Shown here one piece after another: positions 24,701-35,639 of a stretch of 64,000 bases of DNA. The position numbers were made by a program, and so were the translations under genes. Origin of the DNA: Saccharina japonica (taxonomy: Eukaryota > Sar > Phaeophyceae > Laminariales > Laminariaceae); the NCBI GenBank assembly GCA_008828725.1, contig MEHQ01003857.1, forward strand, positions 171,715 to 235,714, read 5' to 3'. Each line of letters opens with the position of its first letter. Position 1 is the first letter of the stretch. The notes beneath the pieces are model-generated. The model was not told the DNA's origin. It was given only the letters and a program-made list of their open reading frames with translations, and did not search any database.

Positions 24701-27700
24701 CGGAAACTATATTGATACAACGATACTGTCTGTAACGACAATGAGAATGGTACTGATAATGAGAGTGGTTAATGATAATGCTGTCATAAAATAATCGTGG
24801 GCTCGAGAGGAAGGCTCGAGGGTTATTGATTTCGAGGAAGTCTACCGATTTTGTGCGGCTTGAATTTGACCAAAAAGGTGGTGCCCTGGTAATGATAACT
24901 ACGGAAAAGAGCGAAAATGATTACGAAAATGGCTTGGTACGGCCACATACCAAAAGCTACCTGGTAAATACCACCCATTCCGGTTTAAGATAATTTTGCA
25001 CTAAGAGAGGTCAAACCAGGGCTGTTTACGGGTCGGGTCAAAATCGCGGGTCGGGTCGGATGGGATATAACCTTAACCCGGCCCGACCCAACTCGACCCG
25101 ACCCGTGATACTTCTAATACCGCCTGACCCGACCCGACCCGACCCGACCCATGAGTTTCTGAAGATCTCCCGGTCCGGCCCGTGGGTCGAGTCAGGTCAG
25201 GACCCATAAACAACTCTGAAAATATATTCGGCAAACACCGTTCTGATCAACCGTGATCCTCACTGCTGTACATACATCTATTGCAGTATGAAAATATCAC
25301 CTCCGGAAGCGAACCGTTTTTTTTTGTTACGCGGTGAGGAGAAACACCACCCTTGCACTACTACAAGAAACAGTACTACACTAATTCCAAGTGGTTTTCC
25401 CCCAAAAAGGACTTGCAGTACTGAAAAGTGGATGGATGACTTCTCTCTTAAACCGTGACCGCCTGCTGCAGTTTTTCTTTTTCTTTTTCGTCATACCTTC
25501 GGGAGCGACACGTTTTTTACGGTTAGGAGAGAACCCGCCTCGAGCAAAAGGTTTTGCATCATCCAGTGAGGGATGTAGCAGCTACCCTCCGGGGCCGAAA
25601 ACTCCAGCACCCCGCAGTGGGTACGGTTTCCCTGCAACATTTGGAAACCCCCGTCCCAGCGAGAGGAAAGTAAAACGGTATGATAGCAGGAGGAAGGGAG
25701 GAGTCAAATATTAGGGGAGGGAAGAAAAAAAAATGGCACGAAATACTTGAAGAAAGGGGGGAAATGCACACCTCGGCCAGATCATCGATTCCCATTTCAT
25801 GATGTACATCCTTCAGGGCAGATAGGTTCTTGATCTGTATGATCTGTATGATCTGTATGATCTAGCTCATGTTTCCTGGGTTGGACCTGTACCGTATAGA
25901 TCCTGCACAACATATCATAACGTTAAGACAGAAGACATCACAAAACCCCTGGCACATGGGAGAAATCCCGCCCCCCTCCCCTTCCAATGCCTCGACAAAG
26001 CCACTGCAAATAGCTGTCACCAATGGAAACCCCCAGACCCCCCCCCTCCTGCCCCCTATTGGTCAAATGGTCAATATACACTTAAGCGCAAGCAAAACAA
26101 AGAGTACGCCCCCCCCCGCCCCCCCCCCTCCGCCCCCTGCCCCTCCCGCTCCATGCAAACCCTTGACACTTACCCCTAACACGAATCCCTTCCCGTTGCT
26201 GCCAAACCCGATATAATTCCAATGTCAACCACCCCCGCGTTACACTTGGCAGCTCACCTCTCGCCCCCCCGCTCAAAACCTCTTGAACAGCCCGGCCAAT
26301 TGCAGGTGATGCAGAGGCTATGGTCATACGATAGGCCGTGCCACGACACGAGTACACCCCACCCCAAGCCCGATCGAGGTCCCGGTTGTTGATATGGTAT
26401 GCGTCATACGCTACGGCCATCTATGACGTGATTACCCCCCCCCCCCCCCTCCTCCCCCGACCCTCCCACGCTGCATGCAAACCCTTGACACACGAGACCA
26501 AGTGGCTACTCACCACGCTGGGGTTGGAGAGTTCGAAGAGCATGGGGTACTCCACTTGCTGTCTCGCCAGGGCGTCCAGCGCAGAGGAGGGCAACAGAAT
26601 CTTGTCCCCCGCTTCCAAGTGTTCTTTGTCCTGGAAACCCGCAACACCAACACCAACGCCAACACCAACACCAAAATCAACGCCAACCCCAACATAGCCA
26701 ACCCCGAAGACCAGCAGACAAGGGTAAACATGACGCGGCGAGGCATCAGGGAGAGGGCGGGCACGAGCGCGAGGAAGAGGGTTAGGGTCAGCGTATAGGC
26801 GGACTTACTGATGCTGATACTGGTACTGGTGCTGATACCGGTGATGCTGGTGCTGGTTCGGATGCTGGTACTGATGCTGATACTGGTACGGGTACTGATG
26901 CTGATTACGGTACTGGTACTGGTATCGATGCTGGTGCGGATGCTGCTACTGGAATGGGCGGGAAAAAAAAAGAAAAAAAAAACGAACCGAAATCGAACCG
27001 GAACACTTCTCGGTCGGCTTCTCGAAAAAAAACAAGCCAGATGGTGTCGATATTTCGAAGGGTTCGGTGTGCATATGTTGGTCTCATGTGACAAGGTGTG
27101 GGGCTCTCTTTGGTGAGGGCGGCAGTGTACAGATTGGTCTGAATATTTGAATACGGAGCTGATGATCTACTAGTAGGTTGGTAACCTACTGACGTATTGA
27201 CAAGGTATTGACCTACCGACTTGGAGTACTGGACCTACTGACCTCTGACCTATATAGAGCACCAACCGTATGTCCCTTCAAGTGCCGACTATGACCTCTC
27301 ACAAACTACTGACACACTGTCCTAGGGTATTACTGACAATACTGGCCTACTGGGTCTAGAGTACTGACCTTCTGGGTCTAGAGTACTGACCTACTGGGTC
27401 TAGAGTACCGACCTACTGGGTCTAGAGTACTGACCTACTGGGTCTAAAGTACTGACCTACTGGGTCTAGAGTACTGACCTACTGGGTCTAGAGTACTGAC
27501 CTACTGGGTCTAGAGTACTGACCTACTGGGTCTAGAATACTGACCTACTGGGTCTAGAGTACTGACCTACTGGTTGTAGAGTACTGACCTACTGGGTCTA
27601 GAGTACTGACCTACTGGGTCTAGAGCACTGACCTACTGGGTCTAGAGCACTGACCTACTGGGTCTAGAGCACTGACCTACTGGGTGTAGAGTACTGACCT

Positions 27701-30700
27701 ACTGGGTCTAGAGTACTGACCTATTGGGTCTAGAGTACTGACCTATTGACCTCGAGTATTGACACACTGGCTTATTGATAAGACTACTAACAACGCTGAC
27801 CTATATACCGACCTCTTGCACGGTACTGACCTCTGACCTAGCGTACTGCCCTACTGACCTAGCGTACTGCCCTACTGACCTAGCGTACTGACCTACTGAT
27901 CTACTGTAGATAACTGACCTACTGACCTACTGACCTAGCGTACTGACCTACTGACTGTTGCGATTTCGCCGGGTTGGAACGTACTGCCTTCGGGCGCGTA
28001 GAAAACCACGCTCACCACCAATCGTTTCCTCTTTACCGATATATGCTCTACGTACCAGTACGAGGTATTAATGCAGTAAGCAGTGGTCCCTCTATGGCGC
28101 CGGTATGTGCCAGCGGGAAAAAACCGGGGCGCTATATATAGCGACAACCCGCGCTACTCCAGATCGGGGAATAGAAAGGTTTTATTAATAGTATGGAAAC
28201 GGGAAAACTGTGCCAAGCGATTTCACCTGCGCTACTCAACCGGCGCTGACCACTACTCTGTACGTATTAGGGTCGCAGTTGCTGTTGTTCTCCAACTTGT
28301 GGAAAGACAGGGTACGTACGTGAAGTCTGCTATGAGAGCGACCCCCGCTCAATCTATATCCTGTGATATCTATCCTTTGCGAGACGCCAGGGGGGTCTTG
28401 TGGAGGCCCCTCCTTGCCACGTATCACGAAAGAAAAGTGCGCGTCAAAAGGCCTACAGTACGTAGGTCAAGCCGGCCCAAGACCCCGGCACGGCCGACCA
28501 TCACCAGAGGAGGCGGCTTCCATAGATTGGCGCACTGCAAACAGCCTCGATCTCTATAGCCGGTGATAGCGAAAAGGTTACTGCACACCTGATGCTAGAC
28601 AGCAGAGCTTAGACTATAATACAAGGGACATCTACTCGTGATATGGTATATTTTTTACCAGGTATGCCAGTGTGATATGTACGAGATGAGTGTCGACGAA
28701 ATCCACCCTCCATCTTCATCACAGCTGTTGTTTTATATTGTTCTATAGATATACGAGATCTGACACGCGGGCATCATGCTCCCTCGTATGATACATGATG
28801 GGTACAGCAGTTACAGCAGCAGTAGCACTCGTACGTACGAGGAGTACTTAGAATCTTGTACTACCAATATGATAGGAACAGCAGTAGGAATCATCACGGA
28901 ACCTCGGGGGTATAGAGTAGAGTACTGGGTAATGCTGTCAGGTATCATAAAAGATAATGGTCTCGAGTGGGATTCAACACGAAGACACTACGAGTACGCA
29001 TGCACACAAGCAGCGTACCCGGGGCATACAGCAGCGGCGGCGGCGGCTACAGCAGCACTGTTTTAACTCACGGTAATGTTGGATATCGTACGTATCGAAC
29101 GTTAAAGTTGCGATTCGTCGGAATATCGAAATACAGTAGTGGGTACCCGATTTAAGAACACCCCGTGACAAGCCGAAACACGCGCTCTTAACTGCACATA
29201 TACTGGTATTACTAGGGCTGGGCACTGGCACAGTATGTACTGGCAGTAGTAATATACTGGCAGTATCAATCTACTGATTGACCTGGCCAGTATATTTGCC
29301 AGTAGGTTTTTCTCACGTACGTCCAAGAAACACGCCATAGTATAGTACGGAAACTCACCAAATGCGTTTCGGAAGGAGAGAGGAGAAAGGAAAGACAACA
29401 TACTGCTGCAATCCAGTATACTGATTGATTTTGACGACAGTATACATCGCTACTGACTCGTGAGTCAGCCAGTGCCCAGCCCTAGGTATTACTCTTATCT
29501 GTAGTGGGCAGTATATATAGCCTTTATAGGTGGGACAAAGTCGTTTTGACCGCAATTAATCCCAGAGTTCTCTTATTTTGGTGCTCTTAATTCGGGGTGC
29601 CCACTACTGCTGTATCGAATATCGAACTTTCGATGTACATGTCTCGTGTCGAACGTGTGTTGCCCTATATCCCACACACACTTCCTGAATTCTACAGCCT
29701 CAGATTGTGTCCCCTTCATACGGGATGTACATCCTACATGAGGACATATAAAATCCGTAAGTACGCGCGATCGAAGTATTACACTCAGCTAGCAAAGATG
29801 AGCTTCGACGAAATCCTCGAGCTCACAGCTGTTGTTTTTTAATTTTTTTAATATCCCCTGGCATCCCCGTGTTTTTTATGCAGTACAGCAGTGTTTGTAC
29901 CATACCCAACGAGAGCTTCGATGTGCCAGGTATCGCATACTATCGCAATCGTATCCACGTTAGTTTGTATTTTCAAGTATCGGTATCGAATCGATACCCG
30001 ATTCCCGTTCGATAGCGCGGGAGCAGCAGCAATTACACGCTAAGCTGACGATGCCAGCAGCAGTGCCCGAGGCAAAGATGCCAGAGGAGATATCACAGCA
30101 CCTTTCACCTTTCACCCCTTGACAGCCAGCAAAATCAAAGTCAAAGTTGCCCATAATTGACCGTTGACAGTTTGACAGGGGGGCACGTTTTGTCCGTGCT
30201 TGACACGTGTCCTCTGACATCATTGATGCCAGGCGCACAAGCAAATTACGTACACCAGCACAGAAATCCACAACTTAGAATACCACGTACTCGCTCCTCC
30301 CTCGTACACAGTACAGAACACCTAATAAGAAACAGGCCAATAAGAAAGCCAGGCTGAGATTTAGAGGAAAATAAGAAATTCTGGATTCGTTATCTTGAAA
30401 TTAGTGTAGAAAGCACCCTCTCTCAAATAAGAAATCCAGCCTGGACCAGATTTCCTGTTTCTTACTAGGTGTCCTTTGCTGTATACGAGTATGTTGACGA
30501 TCAGACGAGAGCAGTCCATGGCGACCTCCGTCGAGGTCTGGCTAGAATGTTGAAATGCTCCATCTCAAGATATATATGCCTTTCCCAGCATAAAAATATA
30601 TAAAAGCAAGGATCGCCAAACCTGACTGCGAATCCCTATACCAGTTACTGCAACTGCTGCTGTACTATTGTATTGTGCTGCTGCCTGGTGCTGCTGCTGC

Positions 30701-31320
30701 TGCTGCTGTTGCGAGCTACGAGCCCTAATAGCCTCGATGGGAGTCTGACACTGCTGCTGCTGCTGCTGCTGCTGCTGCCAAAGATGTCGGGAGACATGTC
30801 AAGCAAGGCAAAACATGCGCTGTCAAGGGTGTGGGGCCGAAGTGTTCCACACTAAAAACTAGTAGTTTGGTGTCAGTCACGGCATGTCAAGGCAAATCTG
30901 CTGTCTGTCAAGGGTTGAAAGTCCTGTCTCCTGACATCTATGGCTGCTGCCCGCTGCTTCTTCCACATTCCACAGACATCGATGCTCATCAAGCTGGTAC
31001 GTTGCTGTGATATACTGCTGCTGTAGGGGACGATTGCTGTCTTTTGAAAATTGAGTTTTCGAATACCATAATGGGATTAGACATAAGAACCGTTCACGTA
31101 TTAAAATAAAGATTAAACGATCCTTATATTTCCGTCCATATGGGGTACATTCCAGAAAAAATATTCCCTAAAAAACTAAAGTGTAGATGGTCACCTGGAA
31201 AGACACAGGGTAGCAGTGGTATTGCTCCTCGAAGCCTCGCGGTCCACCCATGCCCATGCCCCCAAGACCTCCGGGCCCTCCTCTCATGTCTCCAAACCCT
31301 CCCAAACCGAACGCAGCCAT
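18732..31320 (-). CDS. UFD1: Ubiquitin fusion degradation protein 1 (Cdc48/p97 cofactor), seven exons, complete
   Basis: UFD1 pairs with NPL4 as the ubiquitin-binding adaptor of the p97/Cdc48 segregase in ERAD and chromatin or cytosolic protein extraction. Exons: 31320-31195, 26630-26514, 25631-25497, 24220-24083, 23056-22711, 21386-21246, 18907-18732. Together they give 1179 nt (392 residues plus stop) with all phases matching. The UFD1 fold spans about residues 28-205: [84 protein letters not shown], then [12 protein letters not shown] Gly/Ala linker (209-230) leads to a predicted coiled coil (about 233-272), which I do not recall in animal or yeast UFD1. Two SHP-like p97-binding boxes follow: [11 protein letters not shown] (300-310) and [10 protein letters not shown] at the very C-terminus, as in human UFD1, which has two. 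The start is the first ATG of the exon carrying the conserved block. Intron 1 is 4.6 kb and holds a minisatellite; intron 5 holds the N gap. Confidence 0.95.
18920..19160. other. A-rich start of UFD1 intron 6 (T-rich in sense)
   Basis: AAAATAATAAAAA-type sequence over about 240 bp immediately upstream of the UFD1 last-exon acceptor. In the sense direction it is a long T-rich polypyrimidine stretch. Confidence 0.5.
19474..19975. mobile_element. Fold-back element with >100-bp inverted arms (UFD1 intron 6)
   Basis: Ends AGGCTGTTTCTTAAGGAAGT and ACTTCCTTAAGAAACAGCCT are perfect inverted repeats. Similarity continues inward through TTATTGATGTTTTTGACC, GTGCGCTTCTCGG and ATCCGCTTCTCCATCGAAGC. 502 bp, no transposase. 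Confidence 0.8.
20405..20945 (-). mobile_element. Element E, near-complete copy (~520 bp)
   Basis: Runs from TATAGGTTGGGTTGGCGTCG through CAAGCGGTTAT-like, GCACTTCGCGCTTGG-like and TCCGTCCCGGCATTGTAGGG blocks to GGTCATACGACTACGGCCGT and a C run. Collinear with 38565-39085 on the other strand. Both ends abut homopolymer G/C tracts. Open frames reading [17 protein letters not shown] recur in every copy but have no start, domain or full length. Confidence 0.7.
21423..21450. other. Assembly gap inside G/GGGA-rich tract (UFD1 intron 5)
   Basis: Twenty-eight N bases flanked by a G run on the left and GGGAGGGAGGGA repeats to about 21545 on the right. True length unknown; it does not touch an exon. 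Confidence 0.95.
22040..22300. repeat. Repeat E and F fragments with poly-C (UFD1 intron 5)
   Basis: CTATGGTCACACGACTACGG (E, minus) near 22051 and TCTCGAAAGGGATGCGTGGT with GACTAAGGCAAGCAACAAAC (F, plus) at 22230-22281, each beside C runs. Confidence 0.6.
22555..22660. mobile_element. MITE family A, copy 3 (diverged)
   Basis: AGTAAATAGGGCCTACGGTA at the left and ATTTGGTCCTATTAACTATA with GTCCTCCGTAAT at the right. It ends about 50 bp from the donor of UFD1 exon 5. Confidence 0.7.
23690..23865 (-). repeat. Repeat E, truncated copy (UFD1 intron 4)
   Basis: GCAGGATGCAGGTCATCACC-like start, CGCTTCGCACTTGGTGCAAG, GGTCCCGGCATTGTAGGGAT and CGACTACGGCCATGCACGAC. Flanking 23380-23690 and 23875-23945 are C-rich. 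Confidence 0.65.
24388..24597. mobile_element. MITE family C, complete solitary copy
   Basis: TAAGGGCCCGTATTAACGAA and TTCGTTAATACGGGCCCTAA are perfect inverted ends. The whole 210 bp folds on itself through TCCGCTTTTCATTGGCCAAA/TTGACCAATGAAAAGCG and CACCAGCACCAAAGAT/ATTTGGTGCTGGTG. UFD1 intron 3. Confidence 0.85.
25017..25218. mobile_element. hAT-like MITE (family Y), copy 1, decayed right end
   Basis: CAGGGCTGTTTACGGGTCGG at the left; GACCCATAAACAACTCTG at the right, inverted with mismatches. The interior is runs of GACCCGACCCG. The related copy at 50712-50893 has recognisable 8-bp flanks. Confidence 0.65.
26090..26460. repeat. Poly-C tracts and degenerate repeat E (UFD1 intron 2)
   Basis: C runs at 26108-26145 and 26436-26450; AGGCTATGGTCATACGATAG near 26316 is a degenerate E segment. 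Confidence 0.5.
26640..26960. repeat. CCAACACCAACG-type and GGTACTGATGCT-type short repeats
   Basis: 26642-26700 is a 6-bp AACACC series immediately upstream (in sense) of the UFD1 exon 2 acceptor. 26810-26945 is GGTACTGGTGCTGAT-like units of 6-12 bp. Confidence 0.6.
27165..27955. repeat. 22-bp minisatellite, about 18 copies, in UFD1 intron 1
   Basis: The core 27350-27760 is GTACTGACCTACTGGGTCTA plus GA, 22 bp, with few substitutions (TCTAAA, GTTGTAGA, GAGCACTG variants). Flanks 27165-27350 and 27765-27955 are diverged CTGACCTACTGACC units. Purely intronic. Confidence 0.9.
28080..28262. mobile_element. MITE family L, copy 3
   Basis: GTGGTCCCTCTATGGCGCCG at the left and CAACCGGCGCTGACCACTAC at the right. 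The interior CTGTGCCAAGCGATTTCACC is shared with the copy at 6725. Confidence 0.7.
29205..29492. mobile_element. hAT-type MITE with perfect 17-bp ends and 8-bp target duplication
   Basis: The element 29213-29484 has ends TAGGGCTGGGCACTGGC and GCCAGTGCCCAGCCCTA, a perfect inverted pair. Both sides carry GGTATTAC (29205-29212, 29485-29492). The 8-bp duplication and the AGGGCTGGGCA terminus are hAT hallmarks. 272 bp, no transposase, in UFD1 intron 1. Confidence 0.88.
29655..29845 (+). repeat. Dispersed ~190-bp repeat P, copy 1
   Basis: CTTCCTGAATTCTACAGCCT through GGACATATAAAATCCGTAAG to GAGCTCACAGCTGTTGTTTT. Near-identical on the opposite strand at 55135-55345, implying a recent copying event. 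Confidence 0.8.
30308..30472. mobile_element. MITE family J, copy 2
   Basis: ACAGAACACCTAATAAGAAA and TTTCTTACTAGGTGTCC are the inverted ends. Interior AGCCAGGCTGAGATTTAGAG and AAATCCAGCCTGGACCAGAT. 165 bp. Confidence 0.8.
30684..30780. repeat. CTG trinucleotide runs
   Basis: Two clusters of about 5 and 9 CTG units separated by about 50 bp, in UFD1 intron 1. Confidence 0.75.
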
Positions 31321-32330
31321 GGTGGCCTACGCGATGGAAGAAGGCTCGAGCTTGCTGCTGGTGTGCTCTTCAGGCGTTTTATTTCTGACAACAGCTATTT
31401 CCTGCTGCTGCAGCTGCTGCACTGCTGTCGACTGCTGGATGCTGTAGTCACGTCCCAGTAGCTTCACCAGAGTCCGGCGCGTCTCCCTGTCACTGCAGGT
31501 AGACTCGTGGGAGAGGTGGCGAGATGCGAGCGAATGGCCGACTACCCTTGCTCTGCTGTGTGAGCTGACAAGGCCTTAGCGGAAGGGCGGAAGGGCGGAG
31601 GGAAGATGGGGGGGTGCTAAATCATTGTATAAACGCTTCTCAAGCAATAGAAACCCAGTGGGTTTCTGCAGAGCTTGCAGGGATTATTGGAGCTAGAAGG
31701 ACGGGGGGTGGGGGACACAAAACTGCTGCTCACAGTTGGCTGTTACACATAGTTATAGCGCGCAGAGAGGTTGCTCTGCACGCGGGTCCCAGTGACACTT
31801 TGCCACGATTGATATCATCGTGATCGTTTGATGCGGTCCTATACAGCAGTACGAGTACGTACTATCAATGCTATTGTGTAGTTCGAGTACCCTGAATAAA
31901 ATATATTACCTGTAGTACTTTCCACGATCAACGGCCACAGCGTGAACGGTCTGAAGCCCCGACCCACTCCCCGCCGCCCCGCCTGTCTGTGAAGTTTTGT
32001 GATAATAGCACTCGTACGACATTCAATCCGAATCAATAATCAATCAGTCGTAGTCTGAACTACTGCTGCTGCTGGTGCTGCATGATACTGCTACGACGTA
32101 CCAGAAACTGCACTACTACTACCGTGTGTCGTCTGTGTGTCAGTGGGTCTACCCCCTTCATCTTGCTGCAATGATTTGTACTCGAAGAACAAGAACTATC
32201 TGCTGCTGCTGCTTACTTACTACGTATGTATGTATATAGAATACGCCTGACGCACTCCTCTACTTACTCTATCGCATCGATATATTCCATAGAAGACATA
32301 GAGAGAGAGGGAATCCTTGACTCGTACACG
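31321..32330. other. UFD1 upstream region
   Basis: The UFD1 promoter should lie here. CTGCTGCTG clusters at 31400-31425, 32060-32075 and 32200-32215. A GC-rich repeat copy at 31930-32000 is described with 32330-32900. No gene recognised. Confidence 0.45.
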
Positions 32331-32900
32331 GGGTTTGTTGGCTGGGCGGAGAGCGGGTCGGGGCGCTGCCCCGACCCGCTCCCCGCGGCAAAGTTTGTAA
32401 TGTGTGGCGACAAGAATACTCTTCTTGCCCTTGTACGCCTGTAAACGTACTGCATTAAATTCGCCATCAATCGCATCAATCGTAAATATTCCGTGTGTGT
32501 ACGAATACGTACGAGTACGAGTACAGTTGTGCAGCATGTCAAGATGTCAAGTGTCAAGTATGTGATGCGGAGCGGCGTAACTTGTTGTGTCGTTTCATTT
32601 GGCGTTACATTTCGCACGAACATAATGGACCATGGACCATATGGATCACATGGATCATGAAATAAATCGTGGATAGACTCGGACTCTCTCCCAAAGCATG
32701 GGCCATGCGCCATAGAGAGCACGACGATTGGTTGTGTGCTTCGCATGACACACACGAACGACCGTTTGACCCACTCCGCTTCCTGGCAATTCCATTCAAA
32801 CAATATATCACGGACGCGCATACACAGGGTTGCTAGCTGGGCGGGGCACGGGGGTCGGGGCTGCGCCCCGACCCGCTCCGCACCGCCTCGCCTGTGAAGT
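32330..32900. repeat. GC-rich hairpin repeat, two direct copies (third, inverted, at 31930-32000)
   Basis: GCGGGTCGGGGCGCTGCCCC followed by GACCCGC at 32355-32385, and GGGTCGGGGCTGCGCCCCGA plus CCCGC at 32852-32876. The palindromic core would form a strong hairpin. Flanks (CACGGGGTTTGTTGGCTGGG / CACAGGGTTGCTAGCTGGGC) are shared. Confidence 0.7.
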
Positions 32901-33128
32901 ATTATGTATTGTTGTAGCTTGTGCGTACAGCAGTAGCTATGCCTGGTATTCATCATGTACATACAGCAGCTTTTGTAATGTTGCCTGACGTTGATGAGCA
33001 GCGTCCTCCATGTATGTATGTATGTATGTGCTCGTCAGGTGCTTGCGCACAACGCAGCTTAAATCAGCGTCCTCCACATTCATTATCGTCGGGTGCTACC
33101 GCACAACGCAGCGTATACCACCTCGGCT

Positions 33129-33170
<42 letters not shown>
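33129..33170. repeat. (CAG)14 microsatellite
   Basis: A perfect 42-bp CAG run followed by CACGCTGCTGCAGCAG, able to fold back on it. Intergenic. Confidence 0.9.
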
Positions 33171-33172
<2 letters not shown>

Positions 33173-33494
33173 CGCTGCTGCAGCAGTCCTCCACGTTATC
33201 GTCAGGTGGCTGCGCCGTCGCTTTGCACAGTTGCACTTCCCATGTATTAAAGCTCAGTACAAGTTCGCCCGTCACCATAACCGACTCGACCCAGAGCTAT
33301 ACTACCAAGCTAGGTTAAGTATTGAATCAGTATAACTTTATCTAGCCAAATGTCACAGATCCATATTTTTATACCAGGTACAACATGGCGTAGATGGATT
33401 GATGGGCTACAGAGCCAAATCGTGTTTGGAGTCGAACTAAGTAGGGGAGGGGATTACTAAAAAAAGATGGAATTAGACCTCGAAACAGAGTTGA

Positions 33495-33605
33495 AAGGCA
33501 GGGGATTTGGGAAATTAAATAATTTCCGCGACAGAGCCCAGTAACTAAAGTCACTGGGAAATTAAATAATTTCCGCGACAGAGCCCAGTAACTAAAGTCA
33601 CTGGG
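33495..33605. repeat. 47-bp tandem duplication
   Basis: GGGAAATTAAATAATTTCCG through AACTAAAGTCACT occurs twice in direct succession without mismatches. Each unit contains an AAATTAAATAATTT near-palindrome. Confidence 0.85.
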
Positions 33606-34278
33606 AATATGCCGGGCGCGGGTGTATCTTTAGCAAGACCTACCTTGTCTCTGCAGAGCACTTCGACCCAGATAGCACCAGGGAAACAAGTTACAACTGT
33701 TGTTGGTTCTACCCCAGCACAATGTCAGCCTTGTCGGAGAAGCGACGGGCACCTTCGCACAGACAAAAGCCTGCAAAAGCACAATGTGTTTCTCGCTCCA
33801 TCGATAGTCCCTAGTCGCACGATCTTGCAAGACCACCAGCAGTAGTAGTAGCACGGCCAGTACTCGTAGTGGCCTCGGTGAAACTCCCCCGCTAAATACT
33901 ACGTATACAAGCGCCATTTAGTCGATAGCGACGCGCTCACCCGTTTACCGCGGTGAAGGTGCTGCTGTATAGTTAGCACGCGAGCGACCAGCAATGAAGC
34001 CAGCAGCGGCCTCGCCAAAACTCCCCCGCTAGTCGATATAGCGACGCGCGCACCCCTGTGTTCTATCGGGGTCGAGGTAAACATGTGTCCGGGACTCGCG
34101 GGGGTGTATACAGTCGTAGCTTGTATGAACGCGCTTCGTAAAGAGGACAAGATGTCTCAAGCTGGATGGATATCCCTCTGCCAAAAGACTATTGTTAGGG
34201 TCGTTCTTATCGTAAATAGGAAGAAGAGGAGAAGGAAGAAGAGAAAAAATGCTTGCTTATTAGCTCCACCACGCAGTA

Positions 34279-34454
34279 CTGTACAGGAACAGGACACCAA
34301 ACAAGAAACAGGAAACCTGGCCCAGGCTGGATTTCTTATTTTGAACGAGGGTTTTTTCTACACTAATTTCAAGATAACGACTACCTAATTTATTACACCC
34401 CTTTAAATCTCAGTCTGGCTTTCTTATTAGCCTGTTTCTTATTACGTGTCCTGT
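34279..34454. mobile_element. MITE family J, copy 3
   Basis: ACAGGACACCAAACAAGAAA and TTTCTTATTACGTGTCCTGT inverted ends, 176 bp. Interior AACCTGGCCCAGGCTGGATT and AAATCTCAGTCTGGC. Confidence 0.8.
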
Positions 34455-34675
34455 ACTACTGTACTACTGTATAGCCAGCAGTGGCTGCGGCCGAACTCCT
34501 CCACGAGTACGTAGTCAGCAGTCGACAGCGACGCTTCCGCCCGTATACTGGGGTCAAGATAGTACCGGAAACCCGCGGGCGTATATATAGTTGGCGTGGA
34601 CGCGCTCTGTAGTAAAGACGAGAGACTACCTGCGAGTTAAACAGAGCAAAATTATGTCACTGGGACCGGCTGAGC

Positions 34676-34960
34676 TTCTTAACCCATTTAGGACTGCAGT
34701 CCCGATGTGGGGACAAAACACTTGGAACTAGAGTTTAATATTTATTTCTAGATAGTGCAGTTCTAAAAGGGTGGTTAAGAAAACTGGTCCCACGTATTTG
34801 GGGACAAACTACTTGGAATTAGTGTGGGATAATGTTTTCAGTTATAAAAATGGGTTAAGGAGATAATAACTTTTTGGCTCCCCCACCGATGCGTGCTACG
34901 ATAGAGGTAGATGGTATACCTTGTTTTGGCTGAAACGTTTTCAGAATGATAGAACTGCAG
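34676..34960. mobile_element. TTAA-bounded family D MITE(s) followed by a family B fragment
   Basis: TTAACCCATTTAGGACTGCA at the left; AGTTTAATATTTATTTC and ACTTGGAATTAGTGTGGGAT inside; TTATAAAAATGGGTTAA at the right (34676-34856). It may be two overlapping D copies. The B 5' end GATGCGTGCTACGATAGAGG follows at 34888. Confidence 0.65.
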
Positions 34961-35094
34961 TCCCGTTACATTATTTGCCTTCCGACAATGTGCAGGGCAT
35001 TATATTCCTCCTCCTTGACAAGAAAAACAACCAGAATGAGAATTCGCCCGGGGGGGGGGGGCGATGTACCACATTATTTGACCTTTTGAGTGTT

Positions 35095-35530
35095 TACTCC
35101 CATGAAAGTTTCGACGTTTTTTTTTTTACTTTCATGCAAGTAAATAATTTTACTTCCATGATTTTTTTTTTGCGTTCGTGGAAGTTACTTCCACGAAAGT
35201 TTATTTTTACTCCCTCCATGGAGGAAGTGAAAATTACTCCCACGGGAGTTTTTTCTACTTTCATGGGAAGTAAAATTTGCTTGTACAGTACATGTAAGCT
35301 TTTTCACTTCCATGAGATTAAATTCACTTTCATGTGATTAACTTGGAAGTAAATTAAATGTTTACTTCCATGGTGGAACTAAAACGTGGTATAATAGTAA
35401 AATTTACTTGCACGGAAGTTTTCTTGCCTTCACGGAAGGAAGTAAATTTTACTTCCATGAAAGTATTTTTACTCCCATGTGAGTAAATTGGAAGTAAAAT
35501 AAACGTATACTTCTATGGAAGTAAAACATG
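35095..35530. repeat. Cluster of short ACTTCCATGGAAGT-type palindromes
   Basis: More than a dozen TTTACTTCCATGAAAGTA-like units, each close to its own reverse complement, spaced 15-35 bp apart with T-rich spacers. A sequence with many alternative hairpins rather than a strict tandem repeat. Intergenic. Confidence 0.75.
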
Positions 35531-35639
35531 GAAGCGAGGGCATGAATTCACTCCCTGCTCACCAGTTTGTACAACCGTCCCACTCAAAGTGGGTCCACCC
35601 AAGAAACCTAAAAAAGAGCTATGAGCTGTGAATCGCAGC

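Noticed and set aside
27340..27765. Regular array considered as CRISPR
   Set aside because: Contiguous 22-bp units without unique spacers, inside a eukaryotic intron: a minisatellite.
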